DNA of 64,000 bases from Trachythela sp. YZ-2020 (GCA_016169945.1 JADLSH010000256.1:868001-932000), one strand, 5' to 3'. Positions 20,719 to 32,485 are shown, numbered from the stretch's first letter. Made by a program: numbers and translations. Notes: generated from the letters alone by a model not told the origin.

Positions 20719-21724
20719 TTATTTATGCTTTGTAGAAATGGCAGGTACTTCCATTTGTTTGTTCTTAGTTCGTTTGTCATTATGGTTCGTTGTTCTTGCG
20801 AACGAATCAACATCGGAGCTTGGCTGAATGCCTAAATCATTGTAAATTTCGACCGTTCCTTTTAATAGGCGCTGTGAAATACTAAAAGCTACAGCATTAA
20901 ATAAACAGTTTCCGTCCTTGGAAATGGGAATGACTTTCCTGCCAAAACGAGCAGCTACGTTTACCAATTTCGAATTAGATTGTCCGTTTGTGATCACTTG
21001 GTTTTTCTTTGTTGTTGTAATTGGCGAAACGATTGTAAATGTATTTAAGAATTTCTTTTAGGGAAAATATATCTTGCCATTTTAAATCAATTCCGTTATT
21101 GCTAAACGTTTTTATGAAGTTATGTAAGCGTAACATAGACATCGCGCGCGCAAATAATTTTGAAACTGAATCGTGACTTTGTTTATCATGGTTTTCGTGT
21201 TCATGCTACGAGGTAGCGGCAACATTCACGTCGGGTTTGCTTCCAATAACAAAATGTTCCTTTCGTGCAATATGACAGGGATTGCTTATTTCACGGCTTG
21301 TTGAAAACGCCAAGGCCAAGGTTTCGACAAATGGAATTCCATTTATCTTGTTTTTCTTTCGTGAGTTCCATGCATAGAAGAAAACAGCGAACAATACGAA
21401 GGCGAGCTCGAGTCCCATTTTCGTTCCGGCAAAAGTTTCCTAATTTTTTCATGCAGACTTTCGTTGATACTAGTCGAATATCCAGGTGGTATGTCGGACA
21501 AACATCCCAGATCATTATTTTTACGAATGTTTCCAACTTCTTTATTGAAAGAATCCCAAAAAAGAGGCTCTGCACTAGATTCCGAGATCTTTTTCCATCT
21601 TTTTGCGAAACTATCTAAGTTTTCGACTAATATCTCCTCTATCTTCAATGTGTCTAAACAACATGGCACACTCGCGCTTGCAATTAGGTGGGAAAGGATG
21701 ATTCTAGCCAATGGTTTTCCTTAG
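20719..21724 (-). pseudogene. OTU-domain element protein, N-terminal half
   Basis: Minus strand, two main frames. The upstream part (21343-21711) contains LGCLSDIPPGYSTSINESLH, and a shifted frame continues with GLELAFVLFAVFFYAWN (21418-21360). Both look like a conserved, repetitive-family core that I cannot assign to a named transposase. The downstream part (20997-20719) has PISKDGNCLFNAVAFSIS, the DGNCLF motif with the catalytic cysteine of OTU proteases at residue 31 of that frame. The gene is cut at 21724 by the decamer minisatellite and at about 20710 by the LINE. The catalytic His is in the other half, at 17435-18148. Confidence 0.65.
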
Positions 21725-21739
21725 CCTTTGGGTCGCGTG

Positions 21740-22345
21740 AAATGGTACGGTAGGCTAAGGTAGGATAAGGTGGGCTAAGGTAGGCTAAGTTAGGCAAAGG
21801 TAGGCTAAGGTAGGCTAAGGTAGGCTAAGGTATGCTAAGGTAGGCTAAGGTAGGCTAAGGTAGGCTAAGGTAGGCTAAGGTAGGCTAAGGTAGGCTAAGG
21901 TAGGCTAAGGTAGGCTAAGGTAGGCTAACGTAGGCAAAGGTAGGCTATGGTAGGCTAAGGTAAGCTAAGATATCCTAAGGCAGGCTAAAATAGGCGAAGG
22001 TAGGCCAAGGTAGGCTAAGGTAGGTTAAGGTACACTAAGGTACCCTAAACAACCCTAAGGTACCCTAAGGTACTCTAAGGTACCCTAACGTACCCTGAGG
22101 TATGCTGAGGTACCCTAAGGTAACCTGAGATATTCTAAGGTACCCTAAGGTACCCAAAGTAGGCTAAGGTAGGCTAAGTTAGGCTAAGGTAGGCTAAGGT
22201 AGGCTAAGGTAGGCTAAGGTAGGCTAAGGTAGGCTAAGGTAGGCTAAGGTAGGCTAAGGTAGGCTAAGGTAGGCTAAGGTAGGTTAAGGTAGGCTAAGGT
22301 ATCCTAAGGTGGGCTAAAGTAAGCTAAGCTAACCTAAGGTAAGCT
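21740..22345. repeat. 10-bp minisatellite block B, unit GGTAGGCTAA
   Basis: Tandem decamers of GGTAGGCTAA occur in two homogeneous runs (about 21770-21960 and 22160-22290). A degenerate central part is dominated by GGTACCCTAA variants (about 22030-22160). Same family as the blocks at 5.5-6.3 kb and 23.8-24.4 kb. It abuts the broken 5' side of the OTU gene. Confidence 0.95.
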
Positions 22346-22559
22346 ATTAATGTACAATTCTATATGACTTCTTTCCAAAAAAGAAGTGTGTAAACTACTC
22401 TTTAGGGACGGAGTTTAGTTACCCTAGTCTTAACACTGAACGTTTTAAGTCGTCTTTTATAAATAGATTAAATTTTAATTATAACTTATATAGATAATGT
22501 ATTATACTATAAAAGTTTAAGAAATTATAATTAATGTAACTAAGTTATAACTATTACTG
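22346..22559 (+). other. Possible LINE C-terminal scrap
   Basis: The plus-strand frame at about 22379-22495 reads KKKCVNYSLGTEFSYPSLNT followed by a short basic tail and a stop. This vaguely resembles the extreme C-terminus of RT elements. The rest is AT-rich DNA without a frame. Confidence 0.3.
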
Positions 22560-23844
22560 TAGGTCTAATATTGTACAATCGATAAAATATACTGTAATAC
22601 AATTTTTCTCTGTTCTCCCGAGAGACTATTAAAAAGCTTTGCTCCACCAAAATGAAAACCCTGTTTTGTAACTTCGAGTTTAACTGCTGAGAACCTTATA
22701 TAGGGATGAGTTGTTGTTTCTTGCATTCCTAGAGTGTTTCATAACTTCGAAATAGTTGTCGAAAGTCCAATAAATCAGCTCTTTTGCAGATAATCTAAGT
22801 GAACGAATTTGTGACTCGATGAGTGTTCTAATGTGTAGGACAGAGTTCGAACCGATGATCTGTCTGGCCCGTCTTTCTAACGATTCATATTTGGCGAGCT
22901 GTGAATCATTGATGGTTGCTTTATTTGTGCTGCTGTACGTCAAGATCGGGAAAATCATCATGTTGTATATGGTCTCGCTGATTTTACTGTAAGATTTCGA
23001 CGAACATATTGCAGCAGGCGAAGGCGTCCGTTTGCTTTATATTAACGAGCACAGTTCTTGGTTAACGTTAGATGGTTGTCGATAACATTTCAGAGGTATA
23101 GATATTCTGTAACAAAATTTATGTTAGTGTTATGGAAAACAATCTCTAGATTTCTCATTTGCCGTTTGAGTCGTACCACACTGCACGGATTCTGTTTTTC
23201 CTTTCTTTAAATTCAACAGCAATTCGTTTTCCCTGCAGCAACGACCTATTTATTCCATATCCTCATTCAAGGCTTTTTCAATTTTCTCTATATCTTTATG
23301 ACCAAACAGGATGACGGTGTCGTCATCATACTGTATTACTTCGCTATTTGTAATAGAATCCTTCAAGTCGTCAAAAAAGACAATGAACATTAGCGGCCCC
23401 AAAATGGATTCTTGTGGCACTCCGATGGTAATGTTGCTCGTACAAGATTGAATGTTTGCCATTTCTATCAGTTGAGTTCTGTTGAACAGGTAATCCGTAC
23501 GTAAACCAAGCAAGTTCATATCTCTGAACACCTTTGACAAGTCTAAGTATACACAGTTTGTCAGCCCACAGTTGTCCATCTGGTTTCGAAGTTGGTCAAA
23601 GAACATGGTCGTAGAAAGTTTTGTTCATCGTTTCTTCCTGAACCCAAACTGGCAATCTAGTAGTAGTTTGCTGTCTTCCAGGAACGAATAGAATTGGTTG
23701 TGAAATGCTTTTTCAAGGATTTTAGATATTACTGGTAATATTGAAATCGGTAATTCCGTATTACCAGATTTAATTATGGGAGGTACTCTTGCCGACTTTC
23801 AAAGAGTCTATCGACAAGTCGATTATCGTACGAGTCGAGTACGA
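22560..23844 (-). pseudogene. LINE RT relic, both ends truncated
   Basis: Minus-strand RT pieces. ILPVISKILEKAFHNQFYSF and CQFGFRK lie at about 23740-23625, and the frame at 23250-23606 gives CVYLDLSKVFRDMN (motif A), ITIGVPQESILGPL (motif B, Glu replacing Gly) and IQYDDDTVILF (catalytic box). The frame at 22680-22961 gives the post-RT part with LTYSSTNKATIND and RRARQIIGS, ending GGAKLFNSL near 22620. Shifts and stops separate them. The upstream edge coincides with the start of minisatellite block C. Confidence 0.8.
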
Positions 23845-24365
23845 TAGGCTAAGGTAGGCTAAGCTAGGCTAAGATAGGCTAAGGTAGGCTAAGGTAGGCT
23901 AAAGTTGGCCAAGGTAGGCTAAGGAGGCTAAGGTACACTAAGGTACCCTAAGGTACCCTAAGGTAGGCTAAGATAGTCTAAGGTACCCTAAGGTAGACTC
24001 AGGTAAGCTGCGGTAGGCTGCGGTAGGCTGCGGTAGGCTGCGGTAGGCTGCGGTAGGCTGCGGTAGGCTGCGGTAGGCTGCGGTAGGCTGCGGTAGGCTG
24101 CGGTAGGCTGCGGTAGCCTGCGGTAGGCTGCGGTAGGCTAAGGTAGGCTAAGGTAGGCTACGGTACCCTAAGGTAGGCTAAAGTAGGCTAAGGTAGGCTG
24201 CGGTACCCTAAGACAGGCTAAGGTAGATTAAGGTAGGTTAACCTAATGTAGACTAAGATAGGCTAAGGTACCCTTAGGTAGGCTAAGGTAGGTAAGGTAC
24301 CATAAGGTACCATAAGGTACCATAAGGTACCCTAAGGTAGACTAAGACACAGTAGGGTACAGTGC
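23845..24365. repeat. 10-bp minisatellite block C, units GGTAGGCTAA and GGTAGGCTGC
   Basis: A decamer array with an internal homogenised subarray, GGTAGGCTGC, at about 24005-24140. It is flanked by GGTAGGCTAA, GGTACCCTAA and GGTACCATAA variants. The right edge, GGTATG at 24366, also reads as the putative target duplication of the adjacent 10.6-kb element. Confidence 0.95.
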
Positions 24366-25132
24366 GGTATGTTTAGACTTGCTACAAATCGACTCGCATA
24401 ATGACTGTGTTAATACGGACATAGTTTACTGGCTTAATACGGACCTGGTTAATATACAGACTAAGGGCGAGCTTGAGCGAGAGCGAGACGACTTGTCGCG
24501 CTTGCCGAAATCGCATCTCCTTGACGCGAAAAATTACAGCGGGGGAGCCAAATGGGTGTTACCTGCAAAACTTGAGTGTTGTTTTTCCAGAATGAACCAA
24601 CAGGTTTGCTACACGATATAAGATTCGTGTTACAAACTTTCTACACTTTTCATGCTATGCGACAAATATGTGAATGGCAACGCCAACTAAAATTGTCTCA
24701 AGAACGAACGTTTCTCCCAAAACCAAGGAATTTAATTGTCTGATTTGCTTTAAAAAAGTGGAAAGAGCTGATTACAGAAGAAAGTTGTTTACGTCAAAGG
24801 GGAAAACAAACGTGGTCAGGACCTTGAGCTTGTGTTGGGAGAGGAAATATTTACAGACGACCAACAATCTTTGACGAATACTGTTTGCAGCAACTGTGCG
24901 ACAAAAAATAGCAATTATGTGAAACAAATTCTCGACGTACGACAAAAGTATAAGGGTACGCAGGAAATTCTGCAATCAAGAGGGCAAGTAACGTCAGTAA
25001 AGCGAATGTGCAGGCGAGGGATAACAGAACGCACTTTCTCTAAACGGCCATCCTGGAAACTGTTCCAAGAAAATGAAATTGATTACTCAAGGGAAACCCT
25101 CACTTATCCAGAGCTTTCTTGTTGTCTCAACT

Positions 25133-25695
25133 GTAAATGTATGTATTCAGCTTTTTCGTTATAATTCATATGCGAAAAAACACAATGCAAAAAACTCTTC
25201 ATTGTGTGTCAGGCTTAACACATGGAATGATGAACTTCTAGCTTTATACAACATGTGTTTTAGGCTTTTGTACGTCTATATTTTGCATTTATGACCTCCA
25301 ATAAGACAACTAATACTGTTAATAATATGGGCTGCATGAGCAAAAGGCAAAAGCTTAAAGCAGGCTACAAAAGCTGAGCACCTAATCAAATTTCCGTACA
25401 CAATAGCGACTATGTGACAATGAGACAGGCACTTTTTGTAGATGTGTGCAATGATATAGTAATACTGAATATAATAGAGCTTGTAATAGTTGTAAATATT
25501 TATATAAACTACATATTTTTGCTACAGTCAGAGCGCCTGCAAAGATCTTGGCAAATGTGAGTAGAGGGGTGGTGGCTTATAGGAGAGTAGGCCTTCTGAT
25601 TTGAGGCTGGCTACTTATTTGAGGGGGAGAATAGAGGATACCACTTTCCATCAAAGTTTTACTTATGCTATACATTAACAAAATATATTCTTTAG
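25133..25695. other. Probable intron of the DUF6589-type gene
   Basis: Donor GTAAATGT at 25133 and acceptor TTCTTTAG ending at 25695 fit the break in family similarity. The interior shows no coding pattern. Confidence 0.45.
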
Positions 25696-26759
25696 GTTGC
25701 GGTATATTATGAAAACACTCGCCAAAAACAGTTGAGCTTCCACAAAAGTTTCACAAACTGGGACGTCAGTTTGCATTTGGTACCACAATGTCAATTGTAG
25801 CTGCAGTTTTGAGCGAGCCAGTCAGAAAGGATGCAGTGTATGACATTGTATGTACTGATCTTACCACAGAAATATCAGGATTGTGTGTCAAGTCCAACAC
25901 CTCCATCCTAAGGAAGACAACAAAGGAAGACCTTATCAAATTTTCTTGGAACAATTTTCACCAGGAACTTTCCTCCAGAACACCCAGACACTTTCAAATT
26001 TTAAATGTTTGTGTGCATAACCCATCACAATCAAGAAATGTTAACAAGCAGAACGAGTGTTTAACTTCTTCCATGTGTGACGCTGGAGCACAGCTTGTTT
26101 GTATCTTCACCAAACATATGAGTGCTACCAGGAGGATCAAGTCAGTAATATTGAGGAGAAGTGGCTGTAAAGCGACTTTCAGCCCTGCATGCTTACATGA
26201 GCTATGATGCAACATCTAGAATATTTGAAACTTTTAGAGCAGACTTTGATGTCCCAATAAATTTGTGGAAGTAGGAAGTTGAGTCTGGGGTAAAAGAGGA
26301 GAAAGAGCTGATGGCAAAGATTGTGAACATGGAAAATGGGTATGGCGAAGTCAGCTGCAAAGGAGTTAAAGGAACATCGGACACAAATGCATCAAGGATA
26401 TTCCTTTACGGGGGATAATGTGGATATGAGAGTACTTCCACGAGAGATGACCATCAAGAACAAGGCAAAAGAACATCACATGTTCCACATTGTGGCGTTC
26501 AAGAACAGAATGAGCCCAAACCACCTGCCTAATGACAGACCCAAGAGTGACATAAACAAAGAGCCATTTATACATTCCTTCTTAGTGCAGAATAACTGTT
26601 GCAATTTGTTGAAGAATTAGTTGTACTTGTTGGTAACAAGTGGGACAAGTATATTCCTGCATTATCATGGTATGCTGATCACCTGCCCAAGAGTATTGAT
26701 CATGAAAACATGGCACAGACAAAGGAGAAAACAGAGAAGGTAAATTTCCATTAATAGTT

Positions 26760-27254
26760 GATAGCGTTTAATTAAATTCCTTTTGTGTATCTATATGTCA
26801 TCAATAAATTGTTGGGGGAACAATAGAGTTAGCAATCGCCAAAGGTGCCAGTTTAGTAGGGGGGGGGATCTGGGAGGCCTCGTAGGGTCCTGGAAATGCA
26901 ATCAAATTTGGTAGCTGCGGTAATATATCGTGCACGCGTCCCCCCAATAATTTCTCATCAGATTTAAACATGTCACAAAGGTGGTTCTGAAGTAGAGTGG
27001 GGGGGGGGGGCGGACTCGTTCCCCCACCACTATAGTATGCCTCTGATTTCAAGGTATGTTGCCAGTAGAGCATTTAATGCAACCTACAGTGTTTTCATTT
27101 GTCAATGTGAGAGTGTTGTGCATTAATATATTTAGGCTCAACACCTTCACCTTGGCAAATACAAGATTGGCTAAGACTGCTATTTGATGGGTGCAATGAT
27201 CATGCAAATAGGATAAAATTACCAACAGTGGCATTCTAATATTGTCTCATTAGG
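26760..27254. other. Probable intron with G-rich tracts
   Basis: This lies between two DUF6589-type coding pieces. It contains runs of 9 and 12 G (about 26862 and 27000) within a C/G-rich patch that looks like a short inserted repeat. The minus-strand proline-rich frame over it has no support. Confidence 0.4.
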
Positions 27255-29123
27255 TTTATCTTGGTGTTCTTCGGAAGAATGAACAGTATGAGGAGGATAT
27301 GATTGATATCCTGGAATGGTTGCACCCATATGTGCCAGGTCACAGTGAAGGGGATGAAGGTCCTGTGAAAGTTCTAAATGGAGGAGACTATCTTTCATTT
27401 GAAAGATACCAAGGGGCCTAGTCTTCTATGCAGGATGCTCGAACACCATCAGCACGACTAGTAGGCTTCATTCCTAAGTTTGAAGATTTTCATGATCAGG
27501 CAGAATGGCTAAAGGTTTGTACAATGTATCTTTCAAAAGGGACAATATTTATAGTTCAGTAACTTCAGTGGCGGACATTTTGGTGAGGTGAGCAACTGCC
27601 ACCCACCTTTAAGTAAAACATTTTTAGGTTTCGTCGGAAATTTACAAGGCTTTGCTCTGCCCGCCCAAGAAAAAAGTGAATTTGCACCACTGAGCAACTT
27701 AGATAGACTTGCTTTTGTAACGTACAGTTATGGTAAATTTTCTTAATAAGAGTGTGGAACAGAAATTTAGCGATAGGGCAGGCATATTTTCACGAAATTT
27801 TATTATAAAAACGTGGGTTGATTTGTTGCAAGTCTAATACTAGATAATTAGGTGGGAGGTGTACGTAGGGGAAAGAGTATAATGCGCAAAAATAGGGGCT
27901 TGCAATTTTACAAAGCTTTCAAACGATTTACATGCACTTGAACTGAACTGAACTGTCAAGCCCCCCCATTTTCTACGTTTGTTCATTTTTTTTCCATTTG
28001 CTCATATACAGGTTATATGGCATCGTCTGTATAGTACGGCCTCAGTGCGTGATAATGGCACCCTCTATGCAGCAAGAAATGTGCTTGATGCACGCAACGT
28101 TTCGAATGATCCACACAACAATTTATATGCCTCGAGTGAATTTTCGGACAAAGTTCTGGATGCCTACTTGGTTGTAGGGGCTCTAAACCACCATGTGATG
28201 CAGTCTATTGATAGTTAGCCAGCAGTCAACAAGTACGATGGTCTGTTGAACGACCCAGAAGGGAAGAAGCAACATCTCCATGCTGTTATACGAAACTTTA
28301 TCGAGCAACATGTGGTCAATCAAGTCCCAGCAATTTGTGTGTCAGCCCCAACATGAAATGATCTGCATGCAGATCCTGTGGCAGAAAAGGCATTCAAGTA
28401 CAAGCACTGAGAAAGCACGAGGAGAATAAGCATGGGTTCAAACCAAAAAATATTCCGAATGCTAATGACCAGATCCCTGACAAAGTATATAATTATACAT
28501 ACCAGGTACTCATTCTACTGCTGCTGAGACTAAACCATAACGATGCGATCAACCTTGGAGATGGTCAACGAACTTGGAGATTGTACAAGTTCTTTTGTTT
28601 GTACTTCAAAGTTTCGAAATGCCCAAAGTATTCCATTGCCACTCTTCAACTGCTAGCACAAGTCAATTGTTTCTTGAGCCCTCGGATTGCATACTCTCTT
28701 ACATGGAACCGTTTTGTCAACAACCGAGGCCAGGCGAATACTAACTACCCAATGGATTTGTCTGTTGAGCATGACAACATGGCTTTTAAGAACGACATAC
28801 ATAGTTTCCAAAGCGAAATTACTAACAAGAGTATAGCTCGTGTTAGTAGAAGTGTTTAACCAACAGATGCCATTCTTTCCTCACATGACAAAACAACTGC
28901 TGTTAAAGCACCTTCAGGGAAACATTTGCTAAAGTCAACAGAAGATGATATCATGCTTCTAGTTGGCCACTTTCAGGAGGCAGATATTTATGCACAGCTA
29001 CCAGGTATAAAGCATTCTGCATTCCCAAACATGCCCCGCAACTTATTGAATGACATTGAACCAGAAAGGTTGAAGGAGTGGATCAGCACACGACTCCGCA
29101 AATTTAGCAAGAAGCATTTTTAG

Positions 29124-29714
29124 AAATTTTCATCGTCAATTTTAATCATATACAACTAAGGACTGTTTTAGGATAGTTTACTCTATGTAGGCAAGTCGTC
29201 TTGTGGAGAGTCTTAAGTATATATACCTTAATAACTTCATATTAATATATATGCAGTGTTAGTATATTTTTATCATGTACATAAATCCTCTATTTAGCCC
29301 CCTATTTAAATCAAGTTCCATGGGTGTTCTAAAGTGAAATGTTATTAAATGTTGTTCGCGTGAAAAACTTATGCCATGGTCAGAATCATACCCCAAACAA
29401 GGTGAGCATGTTTAGACATTTAATTTATAAATCTGTTACAGTTGAACCTATTCTTATTAGAACTGCCAGATGTGACCGATGTATCTGGAAAAATATCCTG
29501 GGTGCCAGAGGTTGTTCAGTGTTTGCAGATATGCCACGTACATAGCAATTTGTGAGCCCAAAAATACTTCTGGCGCCCATGGTATTGCTTAAAAGATGTG
29601 TTTGTTGAAAAGAGGTTATAATACACAACATGTAACATTTAATCAGAAATCTGTGTTTTTTAAGTAGATACAGTGGGTAAAAGTGTTGTACAGTTCAACT
29701 CCTTTTACTTACAT
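29124..29714. other. Gap between the convergent DUF6589-type and RecQ-like genes
   Basis: About 590 bases between the two 3' ends. AATAAA-type signals are not clear. The plus and minus open frames in this stretch lack any domain. Confidence 0.4.
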
Positions 29715-32062
29715 TTAATCACCTATGCTAGCAAGAGTGTTCATATTCTGAACAGGTGTCCAAGCAAATTCTTCGCACTCTGTACCTGTTATTGATGTCA
29801 TCGTCATCACTGCCTGAACCAGTAGTGTCTGTGTCCTCTCTGCTACCTTCATCAGAACTGCAGACAGGACTGATGTCTCCATCCTCTTCACTCTATGAAT
29901 ATATGGTAGCAGACTCAGATATAACATTCCATGTGTGTATTGCATGCTAATCTGATAAAAAGTTAAACTTCTTTTGAAGTGATTCATAACTGTCAATCAA
30001 ATGGAGCGATGATATGACACGGTCTATCAGTGCTCTTGAATACCCAGTTGCAAGGTCCAAGCCAGTCAGAAGCTTTTCATGTGGCATGCTGTTAGCCAGT
30101 TTTGTCCGGTATTCAAACAATTACCTTCTAACTTCACAACAAACATATTTTGAAACCAATTTTTTTACTTCACCATTATTATTCTCATTCTCTGCTGCAT
30201 TGGTGTTGGTAAGATGAGATGCAATCGGTGACACATATTGATCAACTTGGGACTGTTCAGAACAATTGCAATCTGGTGTGGAACAATTGCATTTGCATTT
30301 ACAGTTTTTCGAACATATGTCACAACAGTATGTCCAATGTCACCCTTTTTGGGATGATTGGAAAATTCTTTCATTAGAGTAACTCGGTGACACTCAGTGA
30401 TGTTTTTTGTATATTCTTTCATTGTTTTTGAAATATTTTTGCTGCGAGTACACCCTTTGTAATTTAAGAGCACAGCATAAGACATTTGGGTGGTGTCTCA
30501 ACCTATTCGACCACATTTTTGGAGATAATCATCAAGCGCACTGGAAGGGTCTAAATGGATTACAAGCAGTGCACCTTTAACATCAACGCCCATTCCAAAT
30601 ACCACAGTGCTGAAAACAACCCTTACAGTACCATCTGCCTTATAAAACTCCCTTTCTACAGTATCTTTTACCTATTTATGTGTCCTTCTATGGTACATGG
30701 CAAACAGTCTTGTTCGATCATCCTTTGGTTCAGGTACAGTAGGACAGACATAGGACTTTTCTCCAAAGTGTTCATGAAACAGTTCATAAAGATCCCTAAG
30801 GTGCACTCGATTTCGACAAAAGACAAGTACTTTTGATATTTTCTGCTGCTTTTTCTCCAGTTCGTCAATTGACCAGCTGAAGGTGCTATAGAGATCTTCA
30901 ACATCTGCAGTTTCAACGGAGAACTTTGTATGGGGCTTGTTAGGCACACTCAATAGCTGGACACAGTCAAACATACATAGATCCTTAATGATTGTGGTTC
31001 TTACTACATCTGTACCTGCTGCGGTCAAAGCAATAAAAGGAACGTCCCTTCTTAGCATTGATCGCAGTTCTGCCAAGTTGCCATATTCTGCGCGGAAAGC
31101 CTCCCCCATTTCACTATCTTGCCCCCTGTAAGAATTATGAAAATTATTGATGAATATGGGAGTAAATACAGTATTTAATAATCTGCTTCAAAAATATAAA
31201 ATTATCAACAATTACCAACGCTGAGGCACATTACCATTGTAGGTCAGGGGGATACAGATAACTTATTCTCTATTGTCTGCATTGAGCACTGTGATATCTA
31301 GATTTGTTACAAGTCCATGAGGAAGTAGAGCCTTGAACTTGAAGTCAAAAGATTTCATGAAGGTCGAGATATCAACACATTAGAAATTTCTTACGACTTA
31401 ACAAGCTCTCGTTCCCCTTCACCTTCTTTACACAACTACTGTATGATTATATACATTTCAGGTGCAGAATATAGCAAAACTTATGGTTGTATTTTAATAT
31501 CTCTACCTGTGACAATCATGTGCATAATAAACAGATTCTATACGAAGGCAAAGATTTGTGCGTATATACATATAAATATTTGAAAATATATTATTTGGTG
31601 TACTAACCATTTCGCCACGCAATGACTTTCATCGCCAAAGACAACATCAATCTTTTCTTTCAAAACACCACGAAATAGGACTCCGGAACGCCTTAAGGAC
31701 TCGGGAGTGCCAAGTATAAGGTTATACTGGCCTTCGTTGATGCCCGCCATCTCCTCTTTAGTTGTATTGGCTGCCAAGCAGACAGCGGCAATTCCTTTTC
31801 TCTGAAGAGATGCGACTTGATCTCTCATCAGAGACAACAGTGGGACGATGACAAGACATATCGAATAGATCTGTTCGTGTTCACCACGCTTCAAATAGTC
31901 GTAAACAAACGGAGCAATGTGAAAAGTAAGGCTTTTGCCAGACGCAGTTGACGAGACCATCAAAACATCACGGCTGGAGAGATATGCTTCTACAACTTGC
32001 CGTTGATTTTCTCTTATTTGTTCGAATCCGATAGCGTTGTAGATTTGTAATAGCTTGATTTG
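29715..32062 (-). pseudogene. RecQ-like DNA helicase, two exons (decayed)
   Basis: Minus-strand superfamily-2 helicase of RecQ type. The first exon (about 32062-31610) has FEQIRENQRQVVEAYLSSRD, a RecQ motif-0 pattern, then SSTASGKSLTF (Walker A, with ASGKS), VIVPLLSLMRDQV (motif Ia) and VVFGDESHCVAKW (Walker B as DESH), ending at a GTTAGT donor. The second exon begins after the acceptor at 31127 with motif III (PFIALTAAG) and continues with KVLVFCRNR (motif IV). After a stop near 30670 come FSTVVFGMGVDVKGA (motif V) and YLQKCGRIG (motif VI, followed by a stop). The C-terminal part is very cysteine-rich (about 30340-30250) and ends with an acidic serine tail and a short CSEYE segment near 29720. 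It lacks the extended RQC/HRDC layout of cellular RecQ. Its position opposite the DUF6589-type gene suggests it belongs to the same element. Confidence 0.78.
31127..31609. other. Intron of the RecQ-like gene
   Basis: Minus-strand donor GTTAGT directly after the DESH motif and acceptor CTTACAG before GQDSEMGEAFR. The helicase reading is continuous across the join. No coding content inside. Confidence 0.6.
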
Positions 32063-32209
32063 TAATAGCTTGAATGTTCACCAATGCAGTAGAGATAAAC
32101 CTTTGGATAAACAAACACGGGAATAGGAAAAACCATCGATACTCGAGCGTTTACAGGTACACGTACATATAGCCAATTCTCAAATCTGATGGAATAACAC
32201 GCACTGACC

Positions 32210-32485
32210 ACAATCGTCGAATAATTTCATTGGGACAAAGTTAACTCCCATTTAAAAACACGCCTACTCCATACATAGCCTCAGTTTTAGCCCTCCCCTT
32301 CCCCCACCAATCAATGTTGAGAACGAAACTGAGTTGGGCGAAACCTAACATCGTTCCACAATACACAACATTGATTGGTGGGGGAGGAGGGGAAGGGTGT
32401 GGGCCGTAAAATTGCCATTAACAAAACGACATCGGAAACTATTCGTTTGATGCATCATTGTCCCAATGAATTGGTCTATGATTGT
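32210..32485. mobile_element. MITE copy 1 (276 bp) with internal palindrome
   Basis: Terminal inverted repeats run ACAATCGTCGAATAATT on the left against AATTGGTCTATGATTGT on the right. Inside them the arms TTCATTGGGACAA (32226) and TTGTCCCAATGAA (to 32470) match perfectly. An internal inverted repeat pairs the CCCCCACCAATCAATGTTG region with CAACATTGATTGGTGGGGG. A second copy in the same orientation lies at 34554. No coding capacity. Confidence 0.82.

Larger units (their letters stand above)
24674..29123 (+). pseudogene. DUF6589-type multi-exon gene (decayed)
   Basis: I recognise the DUF6589 family pattern from several conserved stretches; its biochemical role is not established. Pieces in order: an N-terminal zinc-binding segment, EFNCLICFKKVE then VCSNCATKN after a shift (24674-25132, donor GTAAAT); an exon from about 25696 with LGRQFAFGTT and IKFSWNNFHQEL; and a piece near 26390 with GYSFTGDNVDMRV and FHIVAFKNRM. 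Next, 27255-27514 carries VYLGVLRKNEQYEEDM, GGDYLSFERYQGA and GFIPKFEDFHDQ. An intron at 27515-28010 separates it from VIWHRLYSTAS and AYLVVGALNHHV. The last part, to 29123, has LTWNRFVNNRGQAN and MDLSVEHDNMAFKND. Stops at about 27418, 28216 and 28354 and shifts near 24790, 25735 and 28410 kill it. It is the best candidate for the mobility protein of the surrounding element, by position only. Confidence 0.7.

Noticed and set aside
24379..24621. 80-codon plus-strand ORF at the left end of the 10.6-kb element
   Set aside because: It overlaps the subterminal repeats (TTAATACGGAC words) and lacks family similarity; more likely element terminus sequence.
26801..27073. Proline-rich minus-strand ORF
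   Set aside because: Generated by G-rich tracts in a probable intron of the DUF6589-type gene. No domain or start context.
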